DNA of 64,000 nt from Ga0074130 sp964499485 (GCA_964499485.1 CAZCLF010000004.1:1-64000); one strand, 5' to 3'. Shown: positions 45,192 to 53,423, numbered from the stretch's first letter. Notes: generated from the letters alone by a model not told the origin. Program-made: numbers and translations.

Positions 45192-45318
45192 GAGTTCCAC
45201 ACCAGAGGAGGAGGGTGGAGGAGAACCGCGAATTACGACAAGGCAAGGAAGTTTAGTGGTGGCAGCCGCCAAACAACTTGTTACGAACAGTACGCAAATA
45301 CTTGCGTGAATTCAGGTT
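45163..45318 (-). ncRNA. Candidate small RNA with CU-rich (CCUCC) region
   Basis: This is a prediction from the sequence. On the minus strand a promoter-like pair (45325-45353) would start a transcript near 45318. An intrinsic terminator ends it near 45163, giving about 155 nt. The RNA has a small 6-bp hairpin ACGCAA-GTAU-UUGCGU near the 5' end. In the middle is a CU-rich stretch (45202-45226) with two CUCCUCC copies complementary to Shine-Dalgarno sequences, one of which can sit in a hairpin loop. The 11-bp terminator stem comes last. No convincing open reading frame fits inside. The family is not recognised. Confidence 0.5.
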
Positions 45319-45324
45319 GATCGA

Positions 45325-45353
45325 ATTGTGGCAGACAGAAAAAGTGCCTGCAA
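45325..45353 (-). promoter_or_regulatory. Candidate sigma-70 promoter of the small RNA
   Basis: Minus strand: TTGCAG (45348-45353), a 17-bp spacer and CACAAT (45325-45330). A run of A lies directly upstream of the -35, resembling an UP element. Confidence 0.45.
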
Positions 45354-45360
45354 GTCTTTT

Positions 45361-45375
45361 TTGTGCGTCGCACAA
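45361..45375. promoter_or_regulatory. Inverted repeat TTGTGCG-T-CGCACAA (operator candidate A)
   Basis: A perfect 7-bp dyad with a single central base lies 8 bp upstream of the candidate small-RNA -35 box. A near-identical site in the opposite orientation lies at 45518-45533. The spacing suits a dimeric regulator; which one is not known. Confidence 0.55.
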
Positions 45376-45517
45376 CAAATGTTTTTATCCCCATAAGGGG
45401 AGGGCTTTATGTTTGCTTATATTTAATAAAAACATAAGATTATAAAAATGACGAAAGTCATGCGCAGCTAATAATGACGACATAAGAAGCTTTAATTAAA
45501 AAACTTATGATTGGTTA
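45376..45517. other. AT-rich intergenic segment without a gene
   Basis: About 140 bp, strikingly richer in A and T than the rest of the window. It contains a short hairpin ATGAC-GAAA-GTCAT (45448-45461) and no open reading frame longer than seven codons. It separates the two related dyads and may be bent DNA or a nucleoid-protein site. Confidence 0.6.
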
Positions 45518-45533
45518 TTGTGCGACGCAACAA
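45518..45533. promoter_or_regulatory. Inverted repeat TTGTGCGACGCAACAA (operator candidate B)
   Basis: Its reverse complement differs from site A by one inserted T only. It lies about 30 bp upstream of the likely osmC -10 box. Confidence 0.5.
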
Positions 45534-45564
45534 TTTGACCTGTTCAGGCTCTCTGCACTCAGGC

Positions 45565-45570
45565 TAGAAT
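45565..45570 (+). promoter_or_regulatory. Likely -10 box of the osmC-family gene (TAGAAT)
   Basis: TAGAAT followed by GGCG lies 25 bp before the chosen ATG. A TTCAGG 16 bp upstream could be a weak -35. It argues against the earlier in-frame ATG at 45569, which falls inside it. Confidence 0.45.
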
Positions 45571-45595
45571 GGCGTTTCTAACAAAAGGAACGGTT

Positions 45596-46012
45596 ATGGA
45601 ATGCGTTGTGCGGTGGGGTGAGGGGATGAGTTTTATTGCCGAAACGGGTAGTGGCCACCTTGTCACCATGGATGGTGCTCCCGAAGGTGGCGGCCGTAAT
45701 TTGGCGCCTCGCCCAATGGAGATGGTCTTACTGGGCACAGGCGCTTGCACAGCCTACGATGTCGTCTTGATTCTCAAGCGCGGACGTCAAGACATTACCG
45801 GCTGTACCGCCAAATTGCAGGCGGATCGTGCCGACACCGATCCAAAGGTCTTTACGCGGATCAATTTCCACTTCACCGTAACTGGCCGCAACTTGAAGTT
45901 GGAAGCCGTTGAGCGTGCGATTAAGTTGTCCGCTGAGAAATACTGTTCAGCCTCGATCATGCTTGGCAAGACAGCCGAGATTACTCACACGTGGGAAGTT
46001 GTCGAGGCTTAA
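45596..46012 (+). CDS. OsmC-family protein, YhfA-like
   Basis: A 138-residue OsmC/Ohr-fold protein closest to E. coli YhfA in pattern: SGHLVTMDGAPEGGG, RPMEMVLLGTGACTAYDVV with the first redox Cys, LKRGRQDITGC, and SAEKYCSAS with the second Cys. HTWEVVEA is at the C-terminus. OsmC relatives reduce organic peroxides, but the YhfA branch has no settled substrate. AAGGA eight bases before ATG 45596 and the likely -10 box fix the start. It is convergent with coq7 (22 bp). Confidence 0.9.
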   Translation: MECVVRWGEGMSFIAETGSGHLVTMDGAPEGGGRNLAPRPMEMVLLGTGACTAYDVVLILKRGRQDITGCTAKLQADRADTDPKVFTRINFHFTVTGRNLKLEAVERAIKLSAEKYCSASIMLGKTAEITHTWEVVEA

Positions 46013-46034
46013 TCTAAGCCTCTAAGAGCGGCAC

Positions 46035-46655
46035 CTAGATATGGTACGCCGTGTACGTCATTACCTTTGATGAGAGCCGCATGGCTGCTTTCACAGGAGC
46101 AGGTAGTTCGGCCGCCCCGAGCTTGACGGCTGTTTCCGCATGCTCGGCTTCATCGGTCGCCATTTGCTGCAAGACAGCACGGGAACGCTCATCGTGGTGT
46201 GGAATCCGCCTCAAATGGTCGTTGAGGTGTGCACCTACCTGACGCTCGGTTTCAGCAAGAAAACCAAGGTTCCATTTGTCGCCAAACTTGCCTGCAGCGA
46301 TTCCCATGGCTAGCGAACCCGCGTACCAGAGCGGATTGAGCAGGCTCTTACGACCGCCTAATTCTTCAATTCGCTTTTCCGTCCAATTCAGGTGTTCAGT
46401 TTCTTCCCAAGCAGCCTGAACGAGTGCCGTGCGTGTGGCAGGATCGTTTGAAGTGAGAGCCTGCCCTTGATACAAAGCCTGAGCACAGACCTCACCGACA
46501 TGGTTGATGCGCATGAGTGCAGCAGCCTGACGCTTTTCTTCAGGGCTCAACTCAGCTTCAGGCAGATCGGCCCCAGGCCGCGTACGCGATGTTGGCGCCG
46601 AAGCGAAAACGGTACGCAAGGCCTTGTCAAATTCGATGATGGCTTGATCGAGCAT
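46035..46655 (-). CDS. coq7: Di-iron demethoxyubiquinone hydroxylase Coq7
   Basis: A 206-residue ferritin-like di-iron monooxygenase performing a late ring hydroxylation of ubiquinone, as an alternative to the flavoprotein UbiF. The iron-ligand motifs are MRINHVGEVCAQALYQGQA, EETEHLNW, FLAETERQVGAHL and DEAEHAETA. The ATG at 46655 gives MLDQAIIEFDKAL; the much longer open frame upstream overlaps the CNP1-like gene. AGGA lies before the start. It is the last gene of rppH-cnp1-coq7. Confidence 0.95.
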   Translation of the reverse strand: MLDQAIIEFDKALRTVFASAPTSRTRPGADLPEAELSPEEKRQAAALMRINHVGEVCAQALYQGQALTSNDPATRTALVQAAWEETEHLNWTEKRIEELGGRKSLLNPLWYAGSLAMGIAAGKFGDKWNLGFLAETERQVGAHLNDHLRRIPHHDERSRAVLQQMATDEAEHAETAVKLGAAELPAPVKAAMRLSSKVMTYTAYHI

Positions 46656-46665
46656 GAATGGGATC

Positions 46666-47199
46666 CTATCGGGATAAATCAGGATGACTGCCACGCTTGA
46701 GGGCATCACGCCCTTCCTTGGCTGTCCATACTGCAATTCGGTTAGGACAGAAGTAATTGACGAAAAGTGCACCTTGATGGCGATTGAGTGATTGTGCCTT
46801 GAGGGGGCGCCACTCACTTTGACGTGACTCAACCCAAGTGCCATCTGATCGACCAGTGGCATAAATGCGTAGCTCGCCAGTATCGCAGCGCAAACCTTCG
46901 TAGCTGATGTTTGTGGCACCGCCAGCGGTCTTTACCACCATCGCATAGCGAACTACATTGTCATTTCCGCCAGCACCGATGGTACTTTGGTCAATGAAAT
47001 ACTTACCATTAACCGCAGGGCCAACGTAAAACTCAATCAGGTTTTCTTCACGTGGAAAGGCCGGTAGCGTGTAGGCACTTTCCTTCCATGGCTCTGCATC
47101 AGGATCTTCCCAGTTCTTAAATCGAACTTCGGCTTGGGATTGGCTACTCACGCTAAAGAGTACGAAGAGCAGTAAGCCGATAAGCGCGGAAAATCTCAT
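46666..47199 (-). CDS. CNP1-like family protein (exported)
   Basis: A 177-residue protein with a signal peptide (MRFSALIGLLLFVLFSVSSQ, cleavage near QSQA). The mature domain contains YFIDQSTIGAGGNDNVVRYA, YEGLRCDTGELRIYATG, WRPLKAQSLNRHQGALFVNYFCP. This matches the CNP1-like family of neisserial and other betaproteobacterial genomes, whose function is not established. Two Cys in the mature part could pair. It overlaps rppH by 4 bp (ATGA), so it is co-transcribed with an RNA pyrophosphohydrolase and a ubiquinone enzyme. Confidence 0.85.
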   Translation of the reverse strand: MRFSALIGLLLFVLFSVSSQSQAEVRFKNWEDPDAEPWKESAYTLPAFPREENLIEFYVGPAVNGKYFIDQSTIGAGGNDNVVRYAMVVKTAGGATNISYEGLRCDTGELRIYATGRSDGTWVESRQSEWRPLKAQSLNRHQGALFVNYFCPNRIAVWTAKEGRDALKRGSHPDLSR

Positions 47200-47732
47200 G
47201 GGGTCGATTTAATTTCTGACACGGCAGATTGATCCCACTGGGGCTTTTGCTGAGCGGGATTAGCAAAAAGAAAGCGAGCAAGCTCAGTGAGTGCCGACTC
47301 ATAAACACCACGCTTGAACTCAATCACGCCATCCAATGGGGTCCAATAGTCACTCCATCGCCAAGCATCGAACTCAGGATGCTCACTGGCACGTAGCGAC
47401 ACATCAGTGTCGCGGCCGACGAGACGTAATAGAAACCAGATTTGTTTTTGCCCACGATAAGTCGTGCGCCACTCGCGACGTACCCAGTTCTTGGGAACGT
47501 CATAGCGCAACCACTCGCGTGTTCTGCCGAGAATACGCACGTGTTCAGGCAGCAGCCCGATTTCCTCGTGCAGTTCACGAAACATTGCCTGCTCCGGCGA
47601 TTCGCCCCTGTTGATACCACCCTGTGGGAACTGCCACGCGTGCTCACGGATGCGTTTGCCCCAGAACACCTGGTTGTGACAGTTGGCCAGGATGATGCCA
47701 ACATTCGGCCGGTAGCCTTCCCGATCAAGCAT
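47196..47732 (-). CDS. rppH: RNA pyrophosphohydrolase RppH
   Basis: A 178-residue Nudix hydrolase that removes pyrophosphate from mRNA 5' ends and triggers decay. It shows MLDREGYRPNVGIILAN, QVFWGKRIREHAWQFPQGG and the Nudix box GGINRGESPEQAMFRELHEE, ending IGL. RREWRTTYRGQKQIWFLLRL follows. AGGTG before ATG 47732 supports the start. It is divergent from proS, the arrangement common in betaproteobacteria, across 120 bp. Confidence 0.95.
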   Translation of the reverse strand: MLDREGYRPNVGIILANCHNQVFWGKRIREHAWQFPQGGINRGESPEQAMFRELHEEIGLLPEHVRILGRTREWLRYDVPKNWVRREWRTTYRGQKQIWFLLRLVGRDTDVSLRASEHPEFDAWRWSDYWTPLDGVIEFKRGVYESALTELARFLFANPAQQKPQWDQSAVSEIKSTP

Positions 47733-47852
47733 GGGAACACCTTTAATTTTTGACTGGCTCCATTCTTTCACAATTCAGCTCAAGAGCAAAGCCAGCCCCA
47801 GACTGGTAAAAGCCCGTAAAATTGCGTTTTCACCAATTCTGGAAGCAATTTC

Positions 47853-49598
47853 ATGCGTGCCTCGCAGTTTTACATCGCCACTCTCAAAGAAGCGCCCTCT
47901 GACGCCGAAGTTGTCAGCCATAAGCTGATGATGCGCGCCGGAATGATTAAACGACTGAGTGCGGGCATTTATACCTACATGCCGATGGGCCTGCGTGTCA
48001 TCAATAAGGTGGCCGCCATCGTGCGCGAGGAAATGAATCGGGCCGGCGCGATAGAGCTCTCGATGCCAGTCGTACAGCCTGCCGATCTGTGGCAGGAAAC
48101 AGGCCGCTTTGAAAAAATGGGGCCGGAAATGTTGCGTATCAAAGATCGCCATGACCGCGACTTCGTACTGCAACCAACCAGCGAAGAGGTCATCACCGAC
48201 ATCGCGCGTCAGGATTTCAAGAGCTACAAGCAGCTACCGAAGAACCTTTATCAGATCCAGACCAAGTTCCGCGACGAACGCCGTCCGCGTTTTGGCTTGA
48301 TGCGTGGCCGCGAGTTTGTCATGAAGGACGCTTACAGCTTTGACCGCGACCCGGTTGCCGCACAAGCCAGTTATCAAACGATGGCAACGGCCTATCGTGC
48401 AGCTTTCGATCGCTTTGGTCTGCGATACCGCGCTGTCGCCGCCGATAGCGGCGCCATCGGTGGCGATTTGAGCGAAGAGTTTCAGGTGATCGCCGCAACC
48501 GGCGAGGACGCCATCATCTATTGCCCGACCAGCGACTACGCAGCCAACATCGAAAAAGCTGAAGCACTTGCACCACAGGGAACGCGTCCAGCCGCCAGCC
48601 ATCCGCTGACCAAGGTGCCGACACCGGGTAAGAGCACCTGTCCTGATGTGGCCGAATTGCTGAACGTGCCACTAGCCACCACAGTTAAGTCGCTCGTACT
48701 CGCGACTGACGATCTTGATGAGAGCGGTGCAATCATCAAAAGCCAGATCTGGCTTCTGCTTCTGCGTGGCGATCACGACATGAACGAAGTCAAGGTCGGC
48801 AAGCTGCCGGGCTTTGAAAAGGGCTTCCGTTTTGCGACTGAGTGTGAAGTTGTCGCGCACTTCGGTACCAAGCCGGGCTACCTCGGCCCGCTCAATCTAA
48901 AGCAACCAGTCCATATCGTTGCTGACCGCGAAGTGGCGGTGATGGCCGATTGGATTTGCGGCGCCAACGAAGCAGACTTCCACATTACAGGCGTTAACTG
49001 GGGGCGTGATCTTCCGGAGCCAGCGCACGTGGCTGATCTGCGCAATGTCGTCGAAGGCGACTTGTCACCCGATGGCAAGGGCGTGCTGGCGATTGAACGC
49101 GGGATCGAAATCGGTCACATCTTCTATCTTGGCACCAAGTACAGCAAGGCAATGAATGCCACCTTCCTCGATGAAGGCGGCAAGCCGCAGTTCTTCGAGA
49201 TGGGCTGCTACGGGATTGGTATTACGCGCCTACCTGCTGCGGCGATCGAACAGAACCACGACGACAAGGGCATTATCTGGCCGGCGGCGATTGCACCCTT
49301 CGAGGTCGTCATCGTGCCGATGGGCTATGCCAAGTCGGAGCAAGTCAAGGCCGAGGCCGACAAGCTCTACGCAGCGCTTCAGGCGGCAGGTATCGATGTG
49401 ATCCTTGATGATCGTGACGAGCGTCCAGGCTCCATGTTTGCCGACTGGGAGTTGATTGGGCTGCCCCATCGGATTGTGGTGGGCGACCGCGGTCTCAAGG
49501 AAGGTAAGATCGAATACAAGGCACGTACTGATGCCGAGGCAACCTTGCTGGATGTGGCCACCATCGTGCCTCATGTGCGTAGCCTGCTTGGGCGCTGA
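47853..49598 (+). CDS. proS: Prolyl-tRNA synthetase
   Basis: A 581-residue class II synthetase of the bacterial type. N-terminal ASQFYIATLKEAPSDAEVVS and SAGIYTYMPMGLRV are followed by motif 2 (KFRDERRPRFGLMRGREF, then MKDAYSFD). An inserted editing domain (about 225-390, cis to Ala-tRNA-type deacylation) comes next. The catalytic core resumes with FEMGCYGIGITRLPAAAIEQ and ends in an anticodon-binding domain (IVPMGYAKSEQVK...DDRDERPGSMFADWELIG). TAAAAT (47817-47822) could be the -10 box. slt begins 2 bp after its stop. Confidence 0.97.
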   Translation: MRASQFYIATLKEAPSDAEVVSHKLMMRAGMIKRLSAGIYTYMPMGLRVINKVAAIVREEMNRAGAIELSMPVVQPADLWQETGRFEKMGPEMLRIKDRHDRDFVLQPTSEEVITDIARQDFKSYKQLPKNLYQIQTKFRDERRPRFGLMRGREFVMKDAYSFDRDPVAAQASYQTMATAYRAAFDRFGLRYRAVAADSGAIGGDLSEEFQVIAATGEDAIIYCPTSDYAANIEKAEALAPQGTRPAASHPLTKVPTPGKSTCPDVAELLNVPLATTVKSLVLATDDLDESGAIIKSQIWLLLLRGDHDMNEVKVGKLPGFEKGFRFATECEVVAHFGTKPGYLGPLNLKQPVHIVADREVAVMADWICGANEADFHITGVNWGRDLPEPAHVADLRNVVEGDLSPDGKGVLAIERGIEIGHIFYLGTKYSKAMNATFLDEGGKPQFFEMGCYGIGITRLPAAAIEQNHDDKGIIWPAAIAPFEVVIVPMGYAKSEQVKAEADKLYAALQAAGIDVILDDRDERPGSMFADWELIGLPHRIVVGDRGLKEGKIEYKARTDAEATLLDVATIVPHVRSLLGR

Positions 49599-49600
49599 GA

Positions 49601-50221
49601 ATGCCGCTCAGGCTCGCCTTGCTATTCCTGCTGTGCCTTAGTCCTTGGGCCGCCTCGACGGCCTATGCCGGAGCGCAGCAGGAGGAAAGGTTAGCTGCTA
49701 GTGTGCAAGCGGCATTGCACGCTGCAATTGCAGATGAGGCTTCACCTGAACCGGAGTTTCCGAGCATTACGGATAAGGTGAATTGGTTGGCCACGATGTC
49801 TGAGCGTCTCTACAAGCGGATGCCCGACCCCCAGCAGCGGATTGATTTTCTCAAGACCGTCTATTACGAGTCGCGCCGTGCCGGTCTTGACCCGCAGTTG
49901 GTGCTCGGCTTGATTCAAGTTGAAAGTGGATTTAAAAAATATGCGGTTTCAGGGGCCGGCGCGCGGGGGTACATGCAGGTCATGCCCTTCTGGGTGAAAT
50001 TGATAGGCACGTCTGATAGCAACTTGTTCCACATGCGCACCAATCTTCGCTTTGGCTGCACGATCTTGCGTCATTACCTGGATATTGAAAAGGGTGATCT
50101 ATATCGGGCATTGGGCCGTTATAACGGCAGCCTGGGGCGGCCCGAGTATCCAAATATGGTGCGTGGTGCTTGGGAGAAACACTGGGCTTGGCCACAACCC
50201 CAGCACGCATCGCTGAAATAA
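49601..50221 (+). CDS. Lytic transglycosylase (SLT domain), exported
   Basis: A 206-residue peptidoglycan lytic transglycosylase. The signal peptide is MPLRLALLFLLCLSPWAAST with cleavage near AYA-G. The SLT domain has the catalytic Glu108 in LGLIQVESGF, then SGAGARGYMQVMPFW, NLFHMRTNLRFGCTILRHYL and ALGRYNGSLGRPEYPNMV. There is no LysM or other wall-binding repeat. It is coupled to proS by a 2-bp gap and closed by a strong terminator. Confidence 0.93.
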   Translation: MPLRLALLFLLCLSPWAASTAYAGAQQEERLAASVQAALHAAIADEASPEPEFPSITDKVNWLATMSERLYKRMPDPQQRIDFLKTVYYESRRAGLDPQLVLGLIQVESGFKKYAVSGAGARGYMQVMPFWVKLIGTSDSNLFHMRTNLRFGCTILRHYLDIEKGDLYRALGRYNGSLGRPEYPNMVRGAWEKHWAWPQPQHASLK

Positions 50222-50248
50222 AAAAGGCCGCTGCTGCGGCCTTTTTTA
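50220..50248. terminator. Bidirectional terminator between slt and phoU
   Basis: AAAAAA, GGCCGC, loop TGCT, GCGGCC and six T, starting inside the slt stop codon. It also serves the convergent phoU. Confidence 0.92.
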
Positions 50249-50264
50249 TGTTGATGAGCTGACT

Positions 50265-50975
50265 TCAGCTCGCGATCTCGCGTTCGATTTCAGCCAGACC
50301 AATGTGACGCACATCACGCCCCTTGACCATGTAAATCACGTACTCGGCAATATTCTTCGAGTGGTCGCCAATGCGTTCGATCGCCTTGGCAATAAACACC
50401 ATGTCGAGCGAACGGGAGATAGTGCGCGGATCTTCCATCATGTAAGTGATCAACTGGCGCATGGATGCCTTGAATTCGATATCCACTTCCTGATCGGTAC
50501 GCACCACTTGACCAGCCGCGGCAACATCAAGGCGGGCAAAAGCATCCAGTGCCTGACGCAGCATGCTCACGACAATGCCACAGACATGGCGGAAGTCGAT
50601 ATTCGGTGCCGAATGGAATTCGGAGCCGTGAATTTGCTTCGCCATCTTGGCAATCTTTTTGGCTTCATCACCGATACGTTCCAAGTCGGTAATGGTCTTG
50701 ATCACGGTCATGACCATGCGCAAATCACTCGCAGTCGGCTGGCGACGGGCAATGATCTGGGTACAGGCTTCATCGAGCTCGACTTCGTGACGGTTGACAC
50801 GCTCATCGGTGGCAATGGCTTGGTCAATCAGCAGCATGTCGCCGCTGGAGAGGCCATCCATGGCCATGACGATCAACTGTTCAACTAACCCCCCCATCTG
50901 CAATACGCGATTGCGGATATTTTCGAGGTCGGCATCAAACTGCTTGGCGATATGGTCATTCATGGGCGGGCTCAT
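50265..50975 (-). CDS. phoU: Phosphate-signalling complex protein PhoU
   Basis: A 236-residue all-helical protein with two PhoU repeats. Each carries a metal-cluster-type motif (DLERIGDEAKKIAKMA near residue 100 and AIERIGDHSKNIAEYVIYM near 205). PhoU links the Pst transporter to the PhoR kinase and limits phosphate uptake. No pst or phoBR gene is adjacent. The ATG at 50975 (MSPPMNDHIAKQFD) is preferred; two other ATGs lie within 12 codons. It is separated by 64 bp from rpiA upstream. Confidence 0.94.
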   Translation of the reverse strand: MSPPMNDHIAKQFDADLENIRNRVLQMGGLVEQLIVMAMDGLSSGDMLLIDQAIATDERVNRHEVELDEACTQIIARRQPTASDLRMVMTVIKTITDLERIGDEAKKIAKMAKQIHGSEFHSAPNIDFRHVCGIVVSMLRQALDAFARLDVAAAGQVVRTDQEVDIEFKASMRQLITYMMEDPRTISRSLDMVFIAKAIERIGDHSKNIAEYVIYMVKGRDVRHIGLAEIEREIAS

Positions 50976-51039
50976 GGGGTCTCTGGGACCGTGCATAGTA
51001 TCAAGTGATTATGAAGGTTTTGTTGCAACCCGCAAATCT

Positions 51040-51711
51040 CTATTTCAAATGCGTTACGACCCCATTGGGGGTGCCAAGTAAGAGGACATCGGCGCCGCGG
51101 CGCGCAAACAGCCCGTTGGTGACAATCCCGACGATCTGGTTGAGCGCAGACTCAAGTTCAACCGGCTGATTAATGCTGAGGTCATGTACATCGAGAATGA
51201 TATTGCCGTTGTCCGTCGTGAACCCATCGCGCAGTACTGGTTTGCCACCGAGGGCGATAAGTTCACGTTCAACTTGTGCGCGTGCCATTGGGATAACCTC
51301 AAGTGGCAGTGGGAACTTGCCGAGGACATCAACCTGTTTGCTCGCATCACAAATACACACAAAGGTATCAGCGACTGCCGCTACGATTTTTTCGCGGGTC
51401 AGTGCCCCACCCCCGCCCTTAATCATGGCAAAGCCCGGATCAATTTCATCGGCGCCATCAACGTAAATTGGCATGCGTGCCACTGCATTGAGGTCGAGCA
51501 CCTTAAACCCGTGCACCTCTAGACGCTTCCTCGTGGCCTCTGAGCTGGCAACGGTTGCGCCGATACGTGGCTTGAGCGTAACAAGTGCATCAATAAAAAA
51601 ATTCGCGGTGGAGCCAGTGCCAACACCAATGGTCGCACCTTCGGGCACGTGCTTGCCAACATAGTCGACAGCGGCTTGTGCAACGGCTTGTTTCAGTTCA
51701 TCTTGAGTCAT
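51040..51711 (-). CDS. rpiA: Ribose-5-phosphate isomerase A
   Basis: A 223-residue enzyme interconverting ribose-5-phosphate and ribulose-5-phosphate. The motifs are GVGTGSTANFFIDAL (phosphate loop), YVDGADEIDPGFAMIKGGGG, ALTREKI and DNGNIILDVHDL. It complements tkt in the pentose-phosphate pathway. Its ATG overlaps the stop of the 562-residue gene (ATGA), so the two are translationally coupled. Confidence 0.96.
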   Translation of the reverse strand: MTQDELKQAVAQAAVDYVGKHVPEGATIGVGTGSTANFFIDALVTLKPRIGATVASSEATRKRLEVHGFKVLDLNAVARMPIYVDGADEIDPGFAMIKGGGGALTREKIVAAVADTFVCICDASKQVDVLGKFPLPLEVIPMARAQVERELIALGGKPVLRDGFTTDNGNIILDVHDLSINQPVELESALNQIVGIVTNGLFARRGADVLLLGTPNGVVTHLK

Positions 51712-53396
51712 ATGTTTTCCTGCGAGGTGTTCTGAAAGCGGACGCGCTCCCAGTCATTACCGTGGTCTAGTTTTTCGGTCAGTACAACATCACGTCGCCT
51801 ACCGCCAACGTTGAGAATAAGGGCCAGGTTGGCGACAAAAAGTCCGGGTGGAAGCAGCAAGGTGTCGCTATCTTCTGCAAGCAGAATGGCATCAACAAAG
51901 CCGTTGCCAGCCTCGCAGGCTTCATTCCACACGGTTAGTGCAAGATTCGCAGGGCGGACTTGTGCGCATAAAGAGGGTACGGGCAAAGTCTCCAAGCCCA
52001 GGCTGGCACGCTTCTGCTTGTCGCGGCCAATCCGGCGGATGATACCGACACGCCATTCGATATCGCCTTCGAAACGAAATCCGACCAGTTCGCCGATGCG
52101 GTTGCGACTGCGCAGTCCAGGCGCTAGCGCCCCCAGCCCCGTTGCGCTGGCATCCACTTTCAGCCACTCATCCATCATCTGTTTGTCACCGGAGGTCTCT
52201 AATTTGAGCAAGGTTTCCAGTGGGTCGACGCTATTCTCGACAGTGACATCTGAGAGCTTGGCTGCATTGCCAAAACGCAACTCGTTAAACAAGTTCTCCA
52301 TGTCTGCGCCACGATAGTTGAGCGACTTACCTCGCTTGGAAAATGCGGCGCAGGCAATCATACGGCGCACTAATCCGAAGCCATGGACCACCCGCATCGG
52401 CACATTATCGGTTTGCCGCGGACTGGTCCGCGCAGGGGGTTGCTCTGCCCAGTGGAGCAGTAAAGTCTGAACCAGCTTATTCAGACCCTCATACTGACCC
52501 ATAAAGGGTTGCAGCCATTCTGGCGGCGTCTCGCTACGGGTATCTTTCGCAAATTGCAGTAGTGGGGCCCGCAGGCGTCGTGTAGAGCAATACCGTAGAG
52601 ACGGGTTATGTACAACATTGCTGGTGAAGCGGGTTGGGCTACCTGGATTGTGCAGGCTGATGAAGTGGCTGGTTCCTGCATGGGCGACTTCTGCAAACTC
52701 GAAATTGTTTGCATGCTGCTGTAACCAACGATGTAGTACTTCTATCTGCATGCTGACCAAGTTCGATGTCGGAGCAATCTCCAAATACAGACCCACCAGG
52801 TAGGTATGTAGCGTACTGCGGAGCTGCGGTTCATCGGGGTACGTGGCTTGCACTAATGAGGTGACGCCATGTTGTGAGGCTAGGCTCACAATTTTGTGTG
52901 CCGCGAGCCACCATTCAAGGTCAGGCGGTCGATAGCGGAAGTGATGTAGTTTTTTGCGCTCAACCCAAGCATGCATCGCGCGTGTCGAGCAAAGGGCCAG
53001 TTGCATCTTGGCTTTACTCAAATCCTCTTTGCTATGCAGCGCAACCTCTAGGCAGTGCTCATATCCCTGAAAGAGCAGTAGATTGTGACGATCAAGGTGA
53101 GCCCAAAGGAGTTCAGAGTTGTGTTCCCGGGTGCCTGGCAACAAGAAAGTGAGAAGCAGGTTGCTGTAATACGGGCGCGCAAAGTGATCAATGTGGATCA
53201 GCGCCTCTCGTAAGACAGCTGGTGAGAGCTCCGTATCGTAACGGCTGAAGTCTTCTATGAGTCCAGCTACATCAATGAGCACACGTGACGGATCATTGAG
53301 CGGGATTTCACTCAGCGTCTGGTCGAGGTTTTGCTTCGAACCCAATGGGTGGTTCGACTTCTCGCCCTGTAGAAGACTCGCCAACTTGTTGAACAT
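51708..53396 (-). CDS. Conserved protein of unknown function with C-terminal PilZ-like region
   Basis: A 562-residue protein I cannot name. Residues about 1-330 look helical, with no signal peptide or membrane segment, and hold many Leu, His and Trp residues. A middle segment contains NVPMRVVHGFGLVRRMI. Residues about 440-500 resemble a PilZ beta-barrel: KVDASATGLGALAPG (D-x-S-x-x-G), then IGELVGFRFEGDIEWRVGII, RRIGRD and LGLETL. The Arg-rich half of a c-di-GMP site is not obvious. ATG 53396 is chosen because earlier starts fall in the lpdA terminator. CATAAT lies six bases upstream. It overlaps rpiA by 4 bp. Confidence 0.75.
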   Translation of the reverse strand: MFNKLASLLQGEKSNHPLGSKQNLDQTLSEIPLNDPSRVLIDVAGLIEDFSRYDTELSPAVLREALIHIDHFARPYYSNLLLTFLLPGTREHNSELLWAHLDRHNLLLFQGYEHCLEVALHSKEDLSKAKMQLALCSTRAMHAWVERKKLHHFRYRPPDLEWWLAAHKIVSLASQHGVTSLVQATYPDEPQLRSTLHTYLVGLYLEIAPTSNLVSMQIEVLHRWLQQHANNFEFAEVAHAGTSHFISLHNPGSPTRFTSNVVHNPSLRYCSTRRLRAPLLQFAKDTRSETPPEWLQPFMGQYEGLNKLVQTLLLHWAEQPPARTSPRQTDNVPMRVVHGFGLVRRMIACAAFSKRGKSLNYRGADMENLFNELRFGNAAKLSDVTVENSVDPLETLLKLETSGDKQMMDEWLKVDASATGLGALAPGLRSRNRIGELVGFRFEGDIEWRVGIIRRIGRDKQKRASLGLETLPVPSLCAQVRPANLALTVWNEACEAGNGFVDAILLAEDSDTLLLPPGLFVANLALILNVGGRRRDVVLTEKLDHGNDWERVRFQNTSQENI

Positions 53397-53423
53397 GGTC
53401 ACATTATGAGCGAAAACGTCGCC

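Noticed and set aside
45123..45320. 65-codon plus-strand frame in the grxD-osmC gap
   Set aside because: No ribosome-binding site, an Arg/Gly-rich composition from reading through the terminator stem and purine run, and no family resemblance.
45259..45380. Possible small protein on the minus strand ending KLFGGCHH
   Set aside because: The frame has no ATG or GTG and would need a TTG upstream of the predicted promoter. It is better explained as part of the small-RNA candidate.
46656..46919. Extended coq7 frame reaching 46919
   Set aside because: The extra 88 codons overlap the CNP1-like gene and lie before the conserved family start. AGGA supports 46655.
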